A stretch of DNA of 35,705 bases from Pseudobdellovibrionaceae bacterium (GTDB lineage Bacteria > Bdellovibrionota_B > Oligoflexia > Oligoflexales > Bog-1112): positions 1 to 35,705 of the forward strand of contig PASJ01000011.1 in assembly GCA_002711925.1 (NCBI GenBank). Direction: 5' to 3'. Below are positions 27,303 to 35,705 of the stretch, in pieces. The stretch's first letter is position 1. Every line of letters starts with the position of its first letter. Below the pieces are notes generated by a model. The model did no database searches. It had not been told where the DNA came from and was given only the letters and a program-made list of their open reading frames with translations. The position numbers and the translations under genes were made by a program.

Positions 27303-27931
27303 AGTTTCTTATTCTCATTATAAATATAAATTTGTTTATCTTTCAATGGAAGAATTCCTTTGATAAGATCTTCTATAGTTCTAGGATAAATTTTACGTTC
27401 ACATTGAAAGACTCTTTTAGCCAGTGATTCAGGACAATCATCAGGTTTAACAGGACAAGTTATCTGTGAAATGATGCGTCCATCGTCATATTTTTCATTT
27501 ACATAGTGGATACTTGCACCTGTTACAGAGTCTTTTGCAGTAATAACACTCTTGTGGACATTCAAGCCAAACATATTTTTTCCACCAAATTTTGGTAATA
27601 GTGATGGGTGAATATTTATAATTCGCGAGCTCAGATATTCCAGCCCTGAAAAAATTGTCGGCATGGGTTTAATGAATCCAGCAAGTACTAACCACTGTGG
27701 TTTTAGCCTTTTAAGCCACAAAAGTAAATTAGGCGAAGCGGTTGTTGATTTAGAGTTAAACGAGTCAATAAAAAGGGGTAAGTTATACTTTTCTGCTATT
27801 TGATTAGCCTTTGCTGCTTTATTTGAAGAAATGACACCAGAAACTCTGTATAGAAGGCTTTTTTTCTCTATCAGGTAGCTTAAGGAGCGTCCAGTTCCAG
27901 ATGCTGCAACAACAATACCGGCTTGAGTCAT
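27299..27931 (-). CDS. purN: Phosphoribosylglycinamide formyltransferase (GAR transformylase)
   Basis: The 210-residue PurN has VVAASGTG at the substrate loop, N106 and H108 in INIHPSLLP, and the YDDGRII motif with D149. It transfers the formyl group of 10-formyl-tetrahydrofolate to GAR in purine synthesis. Its start is coupled (TAATG) to a 29-codon ORF after fmt, and its stop to the next gene. Neighbouring fmt uses the same formyl donor, so the pair shares a folate substrate. Confidence 0.93.
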   Translation of the reverse strand: MTQAGIVVAASGTGRSLSYLIEKKSLLYRVSGVISSNKAAKANQIAEKYNLPLFIDSFNSKSTTASPNLLLWLKRLKPQWLVLAGFIKPMPTIFSGLEYLSSRIINIHPSLLPKFGGKNMFGLNVHKSVITAKDSVTGASIHYVNEKYDDGRIISQITCPVKPDDCPESLAKRVFQCERKIYPRTIEDLIKGILPLKDKQIYIYNENKKL

Positions 27932-28020
27932 TATTTAGCTCCTAAAATCACTAAAAGAGTATTTTCATCATACCTAAAGAAGAACTTACGATAGAGCATC
28001 ATTCGATTTTTTAAATTCAT
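27931..28020 (-). CDS. Possible 29-residue small ORF between fmt and purN
   Basis: An ATG at 28020 is preceded by AAAAGG with six-base spacing. The frame reads MNLKNRMMLYRKFFFRYDEN and ends TAA overlapping the purN ATG (TAATG). It is basic and short. It may serve only to couple purN translation, or be a real small protein. Chance cannot be excluded. Confidence 0.35.
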   Translation of the reverse strand: MNLKNRMMLYRKFFFRYDENTLLVILGAK

Positions 28021-28058
28021 TGGTAACCTTTTATTTGTCGACTTTTCAATCAGTCTAT

Positions 28059-29021
28059 TTATTCATGTTCAAAATTAAAGTGAGTTTGTTTTTTTGATTG
28101 AAGACCGTGCCAAAACTGTGTAGAGGAGACTTTCTTTTTGCCCTCTGGCTTTAGCGCTATTATTCTAATGAACCCGTTTTTAGTTTCAACAAGTAGATTT
28201 TTTGTTTTTACCATAAAATGGAGTGAGCCCGGGCCTCTTTTTTCAATGTTGTTAGTTTCTAGTTCTTCAATTTTAACTTCTTCTAAAATAATTCGTTTTT
28301 TATTAAAAAAAGTATAGCTTCCAGGCCACGGTTTAAGGGCTCTATACTGATTATAAATTTTTGTATTTTCTTGGTTCCAGTTAACTACACCTTTATTTTT
28401 TACGATTTTATGACAAAAGGTTACGTCTTTAATTTCTTGAGGTATACCTTTAAAATTGTTATCTCTACTTAATGTGTTGAGAGCATCTTCAAGCATAGGT
28501 GATGATGTTCTAAATAATCGAGCCAAAAGATCTTCAGAACATTCATTATTTTCAATAGGAAACTTCTTTTGTATAATTATATTACCAGCATCAAGTTCAA
28601 ATACTGTAAATAAAATAGTGATACCCGTTGTTTTTTCACCATCAAAAAGAGCACTTTGGACTGGAGTTGCTCCGCGGTATTTAGGTAAAAGCGATGGGTG
28701 AATGTTTATAGTTGCCCGTGTTGGAATTTGAAGAAGATTTTTCGAAAGAATTTTCCCATAAGCAGCTGTGATGCAGATATCTGGTTTAAGTTCTCTTAGT
28801 TCTTTTAGGAAAAATTCGTCTGATGTTTTTTCAGGTTGTAAGACCTTTATTTTTTTTGCTTTTGCGTAAAGGGCCACAGGAGGGTCAACAAGTGTTTTAC
28901 TTCTACCTTTTGATTTTGCTGGTTGGCTAATAACAGCCACAGTTTGGTAACTTTTCAAGTCTAGTAAGTTCTCTAAAATGGGTACAACACATTGAGGTGA
29001 ACCCAGAAAAATAATACGCAT
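28059..29021 (-). CDS. fmt: Methionyl-tRNA formyltransferase
   Basis: The 320-residue Fmt has N106, H108 and D144, the three catalytic residues at the same numbers as in E. coli, within INIHPSLLP and FELDAGNI. SLLPKYRGATPVQ is the family signature. It formylates initiator Met-tRNA with 10-formyl-THF. The C-terminal OB-like domain is present (VVNWNQENTKIYNQYRAL and beyond). It is the first gene of the leftward operon; def, its usual neighbour, is not adjacent. Confidence 0.95.
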   Translation of the reverse strand: MRIIFLGSPQCVVPILENLLDLKSYQTVAVISQPAKSKGRSKTLVDPPVALYAKAKKIKVLQPEKTSDEFFLKELRELKPDICITAAYGKILSKNLLQIPTRATINIHPSLLPKYRGATPVQSALFDGEKTTGITILFTVFELDAGNIIIQKKFPIENNECSEDLLARLFRTSSPMLEDALNTLSRDNNFKGIPQEIKDVTFCHKIVKNKGVVNWNQENTKIYNQYRALKPWPGSYTFFNKKRIILEEVKIEELETNNIEKRGPGSLHFMVKTKNLLVETKNGFIRIIALKPEGKKKVSSTQFWHGLQSKKQTHFNFEHE

Positions 29022-29403
29022 TTTATTTTTACCTAACTAACTTTATTTTATGTTGAGAAAAGGTCATATATGATGATTGGGACAAAATAGCTGAATTTTT
29101 AAAAAACAATGATTCCGATAAAATTCAATCATATATTGAAATTTGGAGTATAAAGACCCCTGCCGCATTTGCCATAAATTATATACAATAACAAGTTTTA
29201 TGCTAGGGTTTATCGTTGATTTTTGTCTATAGAAGGTGGATTTTCTTGCCGCAAAAGTTAAAAAATCATCTGTTTCAAGAGTTTAGCTGAGAGCTTTGCA
29301 AAAGTCTTCTATTTCCATTAAACCTGAGAACTAGGGGTTTTGTGTAAAATGGCATGATTTTTGCCCCTGTATATTTTTTGATATGAAATTTAGGATAATT
29401 TTT
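29022..29403. other. Divergent promoter region between fmt and glpK
   Basis: It holds a sigma-54-type promoter match just upstream of glpK (separate entry). A 44-codon open frame at 29057-29191 has no standard start codon and was not accepted. No riboswitch or RNA gene was recognised. Confidence 0.5.
29350..29364 (+). promoter_or_regulatory. Sigma-54 (-24/-12) promoter match upstream of glpK
   Basis: TGGCATGATTTTTGC matches consensus TGGCAC-N5-TTGC in all positions but one, with GG and GC ten bases apart as required. Transcription would start near 29376, about 28 bases before the glpK ATG. Whether it is used is unproven; A/T-rich DNA yields few such matches by chance because of the GC-containing elements. 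Confidence 0.5.
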
Positions 29404-30945
29404 ATGAATCATAAATTTATACTTGCTATCGATCAGGGGACATCAGGTACAACATCCGTAGTTTTTCTTTTAGATGAAAAGGAACAGCTTAGTGTTCTTG
29501 GTCGATCAACTATTCCTTTCGAGCAGCATTATCCAGCAGAAGGTTGGGTTGAACACGATTTAAACGAGATATGGCGATCTGTAGAACAGTCGGTGGAACA
29601 GGCCTGCTTAGAAGCAGCCTCTAAACCTTTTGGTTTCGCTAAAAAAAAGATTATTTCTATAGGAATAACGAATCAAAGAGAAACTTTGTGTGTTTACGAT
29701 CGTGAGTCAACGCAGCCTGCATGTAAAGCTATTGTGTGGCAATGTAAGAGAAGTTTAGCTGTTTGTCAAAAGTTGAAAAGTCGTGTTGGTGAGAATGAAT
29801 TTAGTCGTCGAACAGGTTTAGTTCTTGATCCTTACTTTACGGGTAGTAAAATTCGTTGGCTCATAGAAAATAATGAACCTGTTAGGCTAGGCCTTGAGAA
29901 AGGAAAACTTGTTTGCGGTACAATAGACTCCTTTCTTGTCAGTCGTTTGACTTCGGGGAGGTCATTCGTCACAGAAGCAAGTAATGCCTCAAGAACTTTA
30001 TTGTTTAATATTGAAACAATGTCTTGGGATCCATTCTTACTTAAGCATATGAAAGTTCCCAGTGAATCTGTTTTACCTGAAATAAAAAATTCAGCTGATG
30101 AGTTTGGATATACAAATGGCCTCACCTTTCTACCGGATGCGATTCCAATTTGTGGAATTTTAGGTGATCAGCAAGCAGCGCTGGCTGGACAAGGGGGGTT
30201 CTCGGAGCTTTCAGCAAAATGCACTTATGGTACCGGCGCTTTTTTGTTGGTAAACACAGGGGGGAAGATTAAGCGTTCAAGGCACGGTTTGCTGTCTACG
30301 GTTGCCTGGTCTTTAAAAGGTAATGTTTCATACGCTCTTGAGGGAGCATCATTTATCGCTGGAGCCGCTGTTCAATTTTTGAGGGATAATTTAAAGATTA
30401 TTTCTTCACATAAGGATCTTTTACGAGCAGAAAATTTCCAAGCAGCTCCAGAAATTTACTTTGTTCCAGCTCTTTCAGGTCTTGGAGCTCCGTGGTGGAA
30501 CCCTTCAGCTCAAGGAGCATTTTTAGGTCTTACTCGAGCAACAAAGCAAGAGCAAGTTTTACGGGCAGCACTTGAGGGTATTGCCTTTCAGGTAAACGAC
30601 CTTCTTCTTGCTTTTAAAGAAGATTTAGGTCGAAGTTTATCAGATCTCAGAGTTGATGGTGGAGCTGCATCAAATGATCTTCTTCTTACCATACAAGCTA
30701 ATTTGAGCAGTATAAATATTCAAAGATCCTTCGATTTAGAGTCAACAGCTCGCGGAGCAGCAAAAATGGCTGTTCTAGGTTCTCAAGTTATATCCTCAGA
30801 AAGGGTTCTATCACCAGAGTCTTCTGCTAAAATCTTTACGGCAACAAAGGGATTGAGAGCACAAAGACTTAGGGAAGACCAGTACGCTGGATGGATCAAA
30901 GCAGTTAGAGCTATCGAGTTATTTGCTTCTAGTAAAGTGGATTAA
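29404..30945 (+). CDS. glpK: Glycerol kinase
   Basis: From the ATG at 29404 (AGGA eight bases upstream) the protein has 513 residues; the ATG at 29383 would add MKFRIIF with no ribosome site. It has the FGGY-family motifs DQGTSGTTSVVF, ITNQRET, WQCKR, NASRTLLFNI, GDQQAALAGQ, GTGAFLLVNTG and VDGGAASNDLLL. It phosphorylates glycerol to glycerol 3-phosphate with ATP. No glpF or glpD gene is in the window. Length and motifs are normal. Confidence 0.96.
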   Translation: MNHKFILAIDQGTSGTTSVVFLLDEKEQLSVLGRSTIPFEQHYPAEGWVEHDLNEIWRSVEQSVEQACLEAASKPFGFAKKKIISIGITNQRETLCVYDRESTQPACKAIVWQCKRSLAVCQKLKSRVGENEFSRRTGLVLDPYFTGSKIRWLIENNEPVRLGLEKGKLVCGTIDSFLVSRLTSGRSFVTEASNASRTLLFNIETMSWDPFLLKHMKVPSESVLPEIKNSADEFGYTNGLTFLPDAIPICGILGDQQAALAGQGGFSELSAKCTYGTGAFLLVNTGGKIKRSRHGLLSTVAWSLKGNVSYALEGASFIAGAAVQFLRDNLKIISSHKDLLRAENFQAAPEIYFVPALSGLGAPWWNPSAQGAFLGLTRATKQEQVLRAALEGIAFQVNDLLLAFKEDLGRSLSDLRVDGGAASNDLLLTIQANLSSINIQRSFDLESTARGAAKMAVLGSQVISSERVLSPESSAKIFTATKGLRAQRLREDQYAGWIKAVRAIELFASSKVD

Positions 30946-31037
30946 GGTGCTCTTGCTAAAATAATACGTCTAATATAAATTTATTTTTGTCTTGATTTGG
31001 CGGTTTTGTTTTTGACTTTTACTCAAAGTTACTTGGT

Positions 31038-31769
31038 ATGAAAAAATTTTGCCGAATAGTTTTAATTTTACTTTTTTTCTTTAGTTTGTCTGCTAGAAGT
31101 GATGCAGAGTCAGTATTTCCAAGTCTGTTCAACTCACATTTACCAGAAAGTGGGCGGGTCGAGCTTTCACTTTTTGGAATTTCATCATATACCATATTCT
31201 CAAATTTTCTAATTGGAGGAAACCTTCTTTTATATTCTGCAAATGCTCCAAATTTTTATTTGAAACATAAAATGTTTGACTTTGAAAATAACATAACAAG
31301 TTTTTCATCTTTGGTGCTTTTTACTGAATTTGATTCAGGTAAGAAAAATCACAATTACTTAGATCTTTTTCATCATTCTATTTTACATACCCTGGAAATG
31401 AATAATTGTTTTTATTTAACACTTGGGGGAAACTATACAAAAGTATCTAAGTTATATTCAGATGACAAAAGTCTGTATATTGACGAAACGTTATCACTAC
31501 AGTTTTCTGCTGAAGCAAGATTAGGAGAGAAAATGTTTTTTCTGATTTCAACTTATATACCCTTTTGGTCTTGGTCTAATATCAATAGTTCTGATTATGA
31601 TCTTTATGAAGAAATATTTTATTACAGATTCGAACTTTTAAAAAAATCTTATGATGATCATTTTTTTTTAAGTTTGCGAAAAAAATGGTCTAGGCTCTCG
31701 GCTGAACTTGGTTTTTTTTCCTTTGCTGCTAGCCAAAGCCCTTTCTTGAATTTAACATGGTCCTTTTAA
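31038..31769 (+). CDS. Exported, probable outer-membrane beta-barrel protein
   Basis: The 243-residue protein has a signal peptide (about 1-23, ending SDA). The mature part alternates hydrophobic and polar residues with many aromatics, for example HTLEMNNCFYLTLGGNYTKV and SLQFSAEARL, and ends SPFLNLTWSF; the terminal Phe is typical of barrel proteins. No family was recognised. The TAA overlaps the start of the next gene (TAATG), so the three genes to 33447 form one unit. Confidence 0.65.
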   Translation: MKKFCRIVLILLFFFSLSARSDAESVFPSLFNSHLPESGRVELSLFGISSYTIFSNFLIGGNLLLYSANAPNFYLKHKMFDFENNITSFSSLVLFTEFDSGKKNHNYLDLFHHSILHTLEMNNCFYLTLGGNYTKVSKLYSDDKSLYIDETLSLQFSAEARLGEKMFFLISTYIPFWSWSNINSSDYDLYEEIFYYRFELLKKSYDDHFFLSLRKKWSRLSAELGFFSFAASQSPFLNLTWSF

Positions 31770-32911
31770 TGCTGATGAAAAAAAAAAGAAATATAATTTT
31801 TATTTTATCATTTCTCTTTATTATTTTTTGTGGTCAAGATGTAATTAAGTCACCTGTTAAAGTTGAAATTGTAGCCTTAGAAAAAGGAATATACAAAAGA
31901 AAGACAGTCGAACTAGAGACTGTAATAGATTTGACTAAGGCTAAAGGAAAATATTTCTTTTTCCTTGGAGCAGCAAAGATTAATGCAGAATACGAATATG
32001 ATGAAGTTTCCTTTGTTCCGAATTTAGATGAAATATATTTTGATAAAGGAAAGTCCTTTCGTTTAAATATAAAGAAAGCAGGCGATATTTACCTTGCGAA
32101 TAACTTTGAAACTATGTGTGTCTTAACGATGTTCTATAATTTAGAAAATATTCTTTCCTATTGGCAAAAAAATACAAATTATATAGCTGATGAGAATCAA
32201 CCGATTCGAATTGTTTATGATCCAATTTTTGTTAGTAAAGATAGTGAAAAAGAATTATTTCTTCAGTTGAAGTTAAATGCAGTCTACTTAACAGGTTACA
32301 ACAATCTCTGGTTTTTTAAAACTTCTAGTATTGAGGAAATTCCTTTGAAGATGAACTTATCTGTTTTAGCTCATGAGTTTATGCATGTTGTTTTCGATAA
32401 GAATTTTTCAAAGGGTGATCTTTCTTTCTATGAAACTCAAGAGAAAAAAAATACATATAGACTTAACGCAATCAATGAAGGTTTAGCAGACCATTCAGCT
32501 TGGGCTATCAGTCAAGATCTGTCTGGCTATTCTTCTTCTCTTGGTGACTTTGATGAACGTGAATTACCTGCAAAGTTTACAAATAAGGATCTAAAATCAA
32601 GTTTCAATCATGCTGGGTGTAAAGGTGGTTTTTATTGTGAAGGAAGTGTTGTCGCTAGTTTCCTCTTGGACTTGACTCTTGAACATTCCATCTCGCAAGA
32701 AACCGTTAGCTCCTGGGTTTTTGAAGCAATATTGAATTTAAGAGAAGATTGGCAAGCTACAAAAGATGTTGGTTCTTTCGATTTTTATTATCTTCTAAAA
32801 AGAATTAACGATCAAGCTGGACCGGAAAACAAAGCAAAAGTTTGTCAGTCTTTTCGAAAATGGTTTGATGATACTATAAACATAAAAAAAGCGGAAGAAT
32901 ATTGTTTGTAA
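31769..32911 (+). CDS. Predicted lipoprotein zinc metalloprotease (HExxH, gluzincin-like)
   Basis: The start is the ATG at 31769, overlapping the previous stop; an internal ATG at 31757 extends further upstream without reason. The 380-residue protein has a lipoprotein-like signal (FLFIIFC, C21). LAHEFMHVVFD (202-206 HEFMH) gives the zinc histidines and catalytic Glu, and INEGLADHSAW gives the third ligand E237. A cysteine-bearing HAGCKGGFYCEG and LLDLT follow. This is the gluzincin pattern (HExxH plus NEGxAD), but the exact peptidase family was not identified. It is probably anchored at the outer membrane between two barrel-like neighbours. Confidence 0.78.
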   Translation: MLMKKKRNIIFILSFLFIIFCGQDVIKSPVKVEIVALEKGIYKRKTVELETVIDLTKAKGKYFFFLGAAKINAEYEYDEVSFVPNLDEIYFDKGKSFRLNIKKAGDIYLANNFETMCVLTMFYNLENILSYWQKNTNYIADENQPIRIVYDPIFVSKDSEKELFLQLKLNAVYLTGYNNLWFFKTSSIEEIPLKMNLSVLAHEFMHVVFDKNFSKGDLSFYETQEKKNTYRLNAINEGLADHSAWAISQDLSGYSSSLGDFDERELPAKFTNKDLKSSFNHAGCKGGFYCEGSVVASFLLDLTLEHSISQETVSSWVFEAILNLREDWQATKDVGSFDFYYLLKRINDQAGPENKAKVCQSFRKWFDDTINIKKAEEYCL

Positions 32912-33447
32912 AAATAGTTATAACCATAATTCTTATTTTTAGTTCAAGTCGGTGTTTTGGTCGACCAATTCAAGGTCAGCAGTGTCGAAACTTTAATTTT
33001 TCAGTTCTAGAAATGATGGAAGATCGGTCTGATAGAACAATTAAAAAGAGGAACGGATACTCACTAGGTGTTCTTTTTAAACCTCATGATTCTTTTCATA
33101 TGCGATTTAACCTAGTATTTTCTCCAGATAATATTAAAAAGCCTAGTTCTGTTGATATAAAGGATGATTATTATGCGTTTCAATCTCTAATTAGATTCAA
33201 TAAAAATTTTCTTTTCCGTTTTTTTGTTGAATCAGGTCTGTCGTTTATTATTCTTGAAGTTCAGTCATCGATTTTAAATGATAACAAAATACACTATTCA
33301 AACTATTATAGTTGGTCAAACAGAATAGGGTTCGATTATTCTATAAATGACTCATTTGAAGTAGCCGTTTTCTTCGGTTCCGACTTGTCTTTTCTTGATT
33401 ATAAAATATTATCATTAAGGGGAATAGGTTTAAACTACAATTTTTAG
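32902..33447 (+). CDS. Small outer-membrane beta-barrel-like protein
   Basis: The 181-residue protein starts at TTG 32902, with GGAAG upstream, and overlaps the end of the metalloprotease gene by 10 bases. A signal peptide (about 1-20, ending CFG) is followed by beta-strand patterns (YSLGVLFKPHDSFHMRFNLV, FRFFVESGLSFII) and a final GIGLNYNF with terminal Phe. Porin or OmpW-like folds look similar, but no family was matched. Confidence 0.65.
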   Translation: MFVKIVITIILIFSSSRCFGRPIQGQQCRNFNFSVLEMMEDRSDRTIKKRNGYSLGVLFKPHDSFHMRFNLVFSPDNIKKPSSVDIKDDYYAFQSLIRFNKNFLFRFFVESGLSFIILEVQSSILNDNKIHYSNYYSWSNRIGFDYSINDSFEVAVFFGSDLSFLDYKILSLRGIGLNYNF

Positions 33448-33717
33448 AGTAGACGCCGCTTTTTAAGAGAACTTATTGTCTTCTTTTTTCTTAAGCTACA
33501 AGACTAATTAATAACAATAATTATATTTCAAGTGAAGCTAAGTATGGATCATTACTTGATAGAATTATTTTTCTTAGTAGAGTTTTAAATTGAAAAAAAG
33601 TGTTCACTACTTTATTTTACCCTCCAACAAATAATAGAGGCGAGTTTCATTGAAAGAGGTTTCGTCTTATTACTTTGATCAATAAGTTCACGTTACCAAA
33701 GAAAAAAAAGGTTTATT

Positions 33718-34822
33718 ATGGATATTAGTCAGTTGAAGATGCAAGAAAAAAATTTAGAAGAAAAAATGAGCAAAATATGGAGGTTACTTTGACACTGAGG
33801 CACTCCGAAAAGATTTGGCTGAGTTTGACGACCAAATCAATAACGACCCACATTTCTGGGATGATCCTCAAAGATCCAGCCAAATTTTAAAAAAAAAGAA
33901 AGAATTATCGGACAAGATAAAAAAAATTCATGGAATCCGAACTCTTGGCGAGGATCTAAAAGCAGCTCTAGAGCTTGCAAGTGAGAGTCAAGATTTTTTT
34001 AATGAGGCTGAAGCTCTTCTTATCCAACTTAGCACTTGTTTAAAAGACTTTGAAATAGAGCTGACATTACAAGGCAAGTTTGATAATCAAGACGCTCTTT
34101 TGACTATTAATGCAGGGTCTGGCGGAACAGAATCATGTGATTGGGCTGCTATGTTGCTGCGCATGTACACTCGTTTTTGTGAGCAAAAAGGCTGGTCAGT
34201 CGAGCTACATGATGTGCAAAGTGGTGATGAAGCCGGGATAAAAAGTGTGACTCTAGAGGTCCAAGGACCTTTTGCTTTTGGTTTACTTAAGGGAGAAATT
34301 GGGGTCCATCGACTTGTTCGAATCAGTCCATTTGATTCCAATTCACGTCGCCACACAAGTTTTGCATCAGTTTTTATTGCGCCTGTGGTTGACGATACCA
34401 TAGAAATCCACATTGCTCCAAATGACTTGAGGGTGGACACCTATCGAGCAAGTGGGGCTGGAGGTCAGCATGTAAATAGAACTGATAGTGCAGTTCGACT
34501 GACTCACTTACCAACGGGCATAGTCACTCAGTGTCAAAGTCAGCGATCTCAGCACCAGAATAAAGAAACAGCAATGAAAATTTTACGTAGCAAGCTTTAT
34601 GAACTCCAGCTTGAGGAAAGAAAAAAAGAACAAAAGAGTACGGAAGCTTCAAAAGCAGAAATAGGATTTGGAAGTCAGATTCGTAGTTATGTGTTACACC
34701 CTTATAAAATGGTTAAAGATCACAGGACAGAACACGAATCTAGGGATCCATCTTCTGTTTTAGATGGAGAACTTAACTCATTTATTTATGGATTTCTTGA
34801 AAAACAATTGAGAAAGACCTAA
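33718..34822 (+). CDS. prfB: Peptide chain release factor 2, expressed by programmed +1 frameshift
   Basis: The ATG at 33718 (AAGG six bases upstream) opens a 24-codon zero frame ending CTT-TGA; reading shifts +1 to GAC at 33791 and continues to 34822, giving 367 residues in all. The main part has SPFDSNSRRH, the SPF stop-codon-recognition tripeptide of RF2, and GAGGQHVNRTD, with the GGQ that triggers peptidyl-tRNA hydrolysis. RF2 recognises UGA and UAA. The frameshift lets RF2 level control its own synthesis. The reading frame alone would be annotated from 33815, missing the N-terminus. Confidence 0.96.
33779..33793 (+). promoter_or_regulatory. prfB autoregulatory +1 frameshift site
   Basis: GGAGG (33779-33783) lies three bases before the slip codon CTT (33787-33789), followed by the in-frame TGA and C (CTTTGAC). 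Both the spacing and the CTTTGAC core match the E. coli prfB signal. When RF2 is scarce, ribosomes slip +1 at CTT. Confidence 0.95.
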
Positions 34823-34969
34823 ATTGTGATGGTATTTGTGTATGATCTTTTTTTTCTTGTAGCCTGCTCCGCGTTAAAGCCTATTAACTTTGATTTATAG
34901 GAATCCTGGGCATTTTCAACATATTTTCATAAAGCTTGGTTCCATATATTAAGCTCATCCTGACTTTTG

Positions 34970-34978
34970 TGCTATAGT
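34970..34978 (+). promoter_or_regulatory. Possible extended -10 promoter element upstream of prkA
   Basis: TGCTATAGT matches an extended -10 (TGn-TATAxT) about 60 bases before the prkA start. No good -35 hexamer is at 17 bases. A weak prediction. Confidence 0.35.
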
Positions 34979-35036
34979 CTTAAATATACAATCAAATTTA
35001 ATTGACCAGTCTCTATTATCAATAAAGGGGATGCTT

Positions 35037-35705
35037 ATGGATTCAGAAAAGCTTTTTGATCTCATTTGTCAGGATAATTTTCAAAAAGATTATCAGACTG
35101 TGAATTGGACAGGATCCTTTTCAGAGTATTTAGCTCTGGTTGCTGATAAGCCTCAAGTTGCTCGAACAGCTTTTCAAAGACTCTATGATATGATTGCTTC
35201 TTATGGTTTTCATACATACAAAGAGTATAAAAAAGAGATTGTTCATTGGAACTTCTTTGATGATCCTATTGATAATGGACTAGATGGTGTTTTTGGCCTA
35301 GATATTCATCTAATGAAGTTGGTCAATGTTATAAAAGCTGGTGCCTTGGAATATGGTCCAGAAAAAAGAGTTCTTTTACTTCATGGGCCTGTTGGGTCGT
35401 CAAAGTCAACTATTGTCAGAATGATGAAAAAAGGTTTAGAGCATTATTCTCATCGTCCAGAAGGCGCTCTTTATTCTTATACTTGGACAAATCTTGGTGA
35501 AATTCTCAAGATGGAAGATACAATGAGCTGTCCTGTTCATGAAGACCCCCTTCACTTGATTCCTGTCGATAGAAGGGCTGTTTTCCTTGAAAAGCTTAAT
35601 CATAAAAAAAGTAAAGAAGCACACGTTCGCATTAAAGGTGAACTTTGCCCTGTTTGTCGTTTTATTTATCGTAAGCTTCTAGAACATTATAAAGGTTCAT
35701 GGAAA
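35037..35705 (+). CDS. prkA: PrkA-type serine protein kinase, 5' part (runs off the window)
   Basis: The start is ATG 35037, with AAAGGGG ending six bases upstream; an ATG at 35031 abuts that site and is too close. The visible 223 residues include the PrkA AAA+ region with Walker A GPVGSSKST (117-125), FGLDIHLMKLVNV and the cysteine-containing ELCPVCRFIYRKLLEHYKGS. PrkA proteins are AAA+ Ser/Thr kinases or proteases linked to stress and sporulation-like states. The frame is open to the last base, so the gene is cut by the window edge. Confidence 0.95.
   Translation, partial: MDSEKLFDLICQDNFQKDYQTVNWTGSFSEYLALVADKPQVARTAFQRLYDMIASYGFHTYKEYKKEIVHWNFFDDPIDNGLDGVFGLDIHLMKLVNVIKAGALEYGPEKRVLLLHGPVGSSKSTIVRMMKKGLEHYSHRPEGALYSYTWTNLGEILKMEDTMSCPVHEDPLHLIPVDRRAVFLEKLNHKKSKEAHVRIKGELCPVCRFIYRKLLEHYKGSWK

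Noticed and set aside
29057-29191. 44-codon open frame with coding-like composition (YDDWDKIAEFLKNND)
   Set aside because: No ATG, GTG or TTG in the frame, and an open frame of this length occurs by chance in AT-rich DNA. It could be a gene remnant, but this cannot be supported.

Overview
The window is AT-rich Gram-negative chromosome with dense, mostly short-spaced genes. Housekeeping genes (suf Fe-S assembly, fmt, purN, rppH, glpK, prfB, prkA, a thiolase, two tRNAs) alternate with exported proteins of unusual type. A lytic transglycosylase, a ChaN-like protein, likely outer-membrane barrels, DUF4215 and dockerin modules, a PrkA kinase and eukaryote-type effectors together suggest a Bdellovibrionota/Oligoflexia-like or other deltaproteobacteria-like organism that lives with, in or on eukaryotic cells. 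This placement is an inference from gene content only.

Layout. 109-1290 (-) encodes an exported ubiquitin-specific-protease-like protein. 1369-6418 (-) is the suf cluster sufB-sufC-sufD-sufU-nfu-rrf2, with no sufS; a divergent A-type-carrier-like gene faces it at 6669. 7091-7167 is tRNA-Pro(GGG). 7.3-8.5 kb holds an MltD-type transglycosylase whose true N-terminus lies upstream of any standard start codon. 8.5-16.4 kb (mostly -) holds a DUF2784 membrane protein and two very large secreted dockerin proteins (a C10 cysteine protease with a CUB domain, and a DUF4215 repeat protein), with a thioredoxin-like [2Fe-2S] protein between them. 16.8-18.1 kb is a secreted MAPK/CDK-type protein kinase. 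Then come tRNA-Met, an acetyl-CoA acetyltransferase, a 49-residue Cys-rich protein, rppH, a small membrane protein and a degenerate sigma-54-activator-like regulator. 22.3-25.9 kb holds a secreted M28 aminopeptidase, a small unknown protein and a ChaN-like protein. 26-29 kb (-) is an fmt-(29 aa)-purN-(93 aa)-(362 aa) operon. glpK follows, with a sigma-54-type promoter match. 31.0-33.4 kb is an overlapping three-gene unit of barrel-like protein, HExxH lipoprotein and barrel-like protein. The window ends with frameshifted prfB and the 5' part of prkA.

Most striking are two eukaryote-type signalling enzymes, a deubiquitinase and a MAP-kinase-like kinase, both with intact catalytic residues and bacterial export signals. 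With the secreted C10 and M28 proteases they suggest an effector repertoire that acts on a eukaryotic partner. The suf region shows an Fe-S pathway with its regulator and scaffold proteins, whose desulfurase must be encoded elsewhere.
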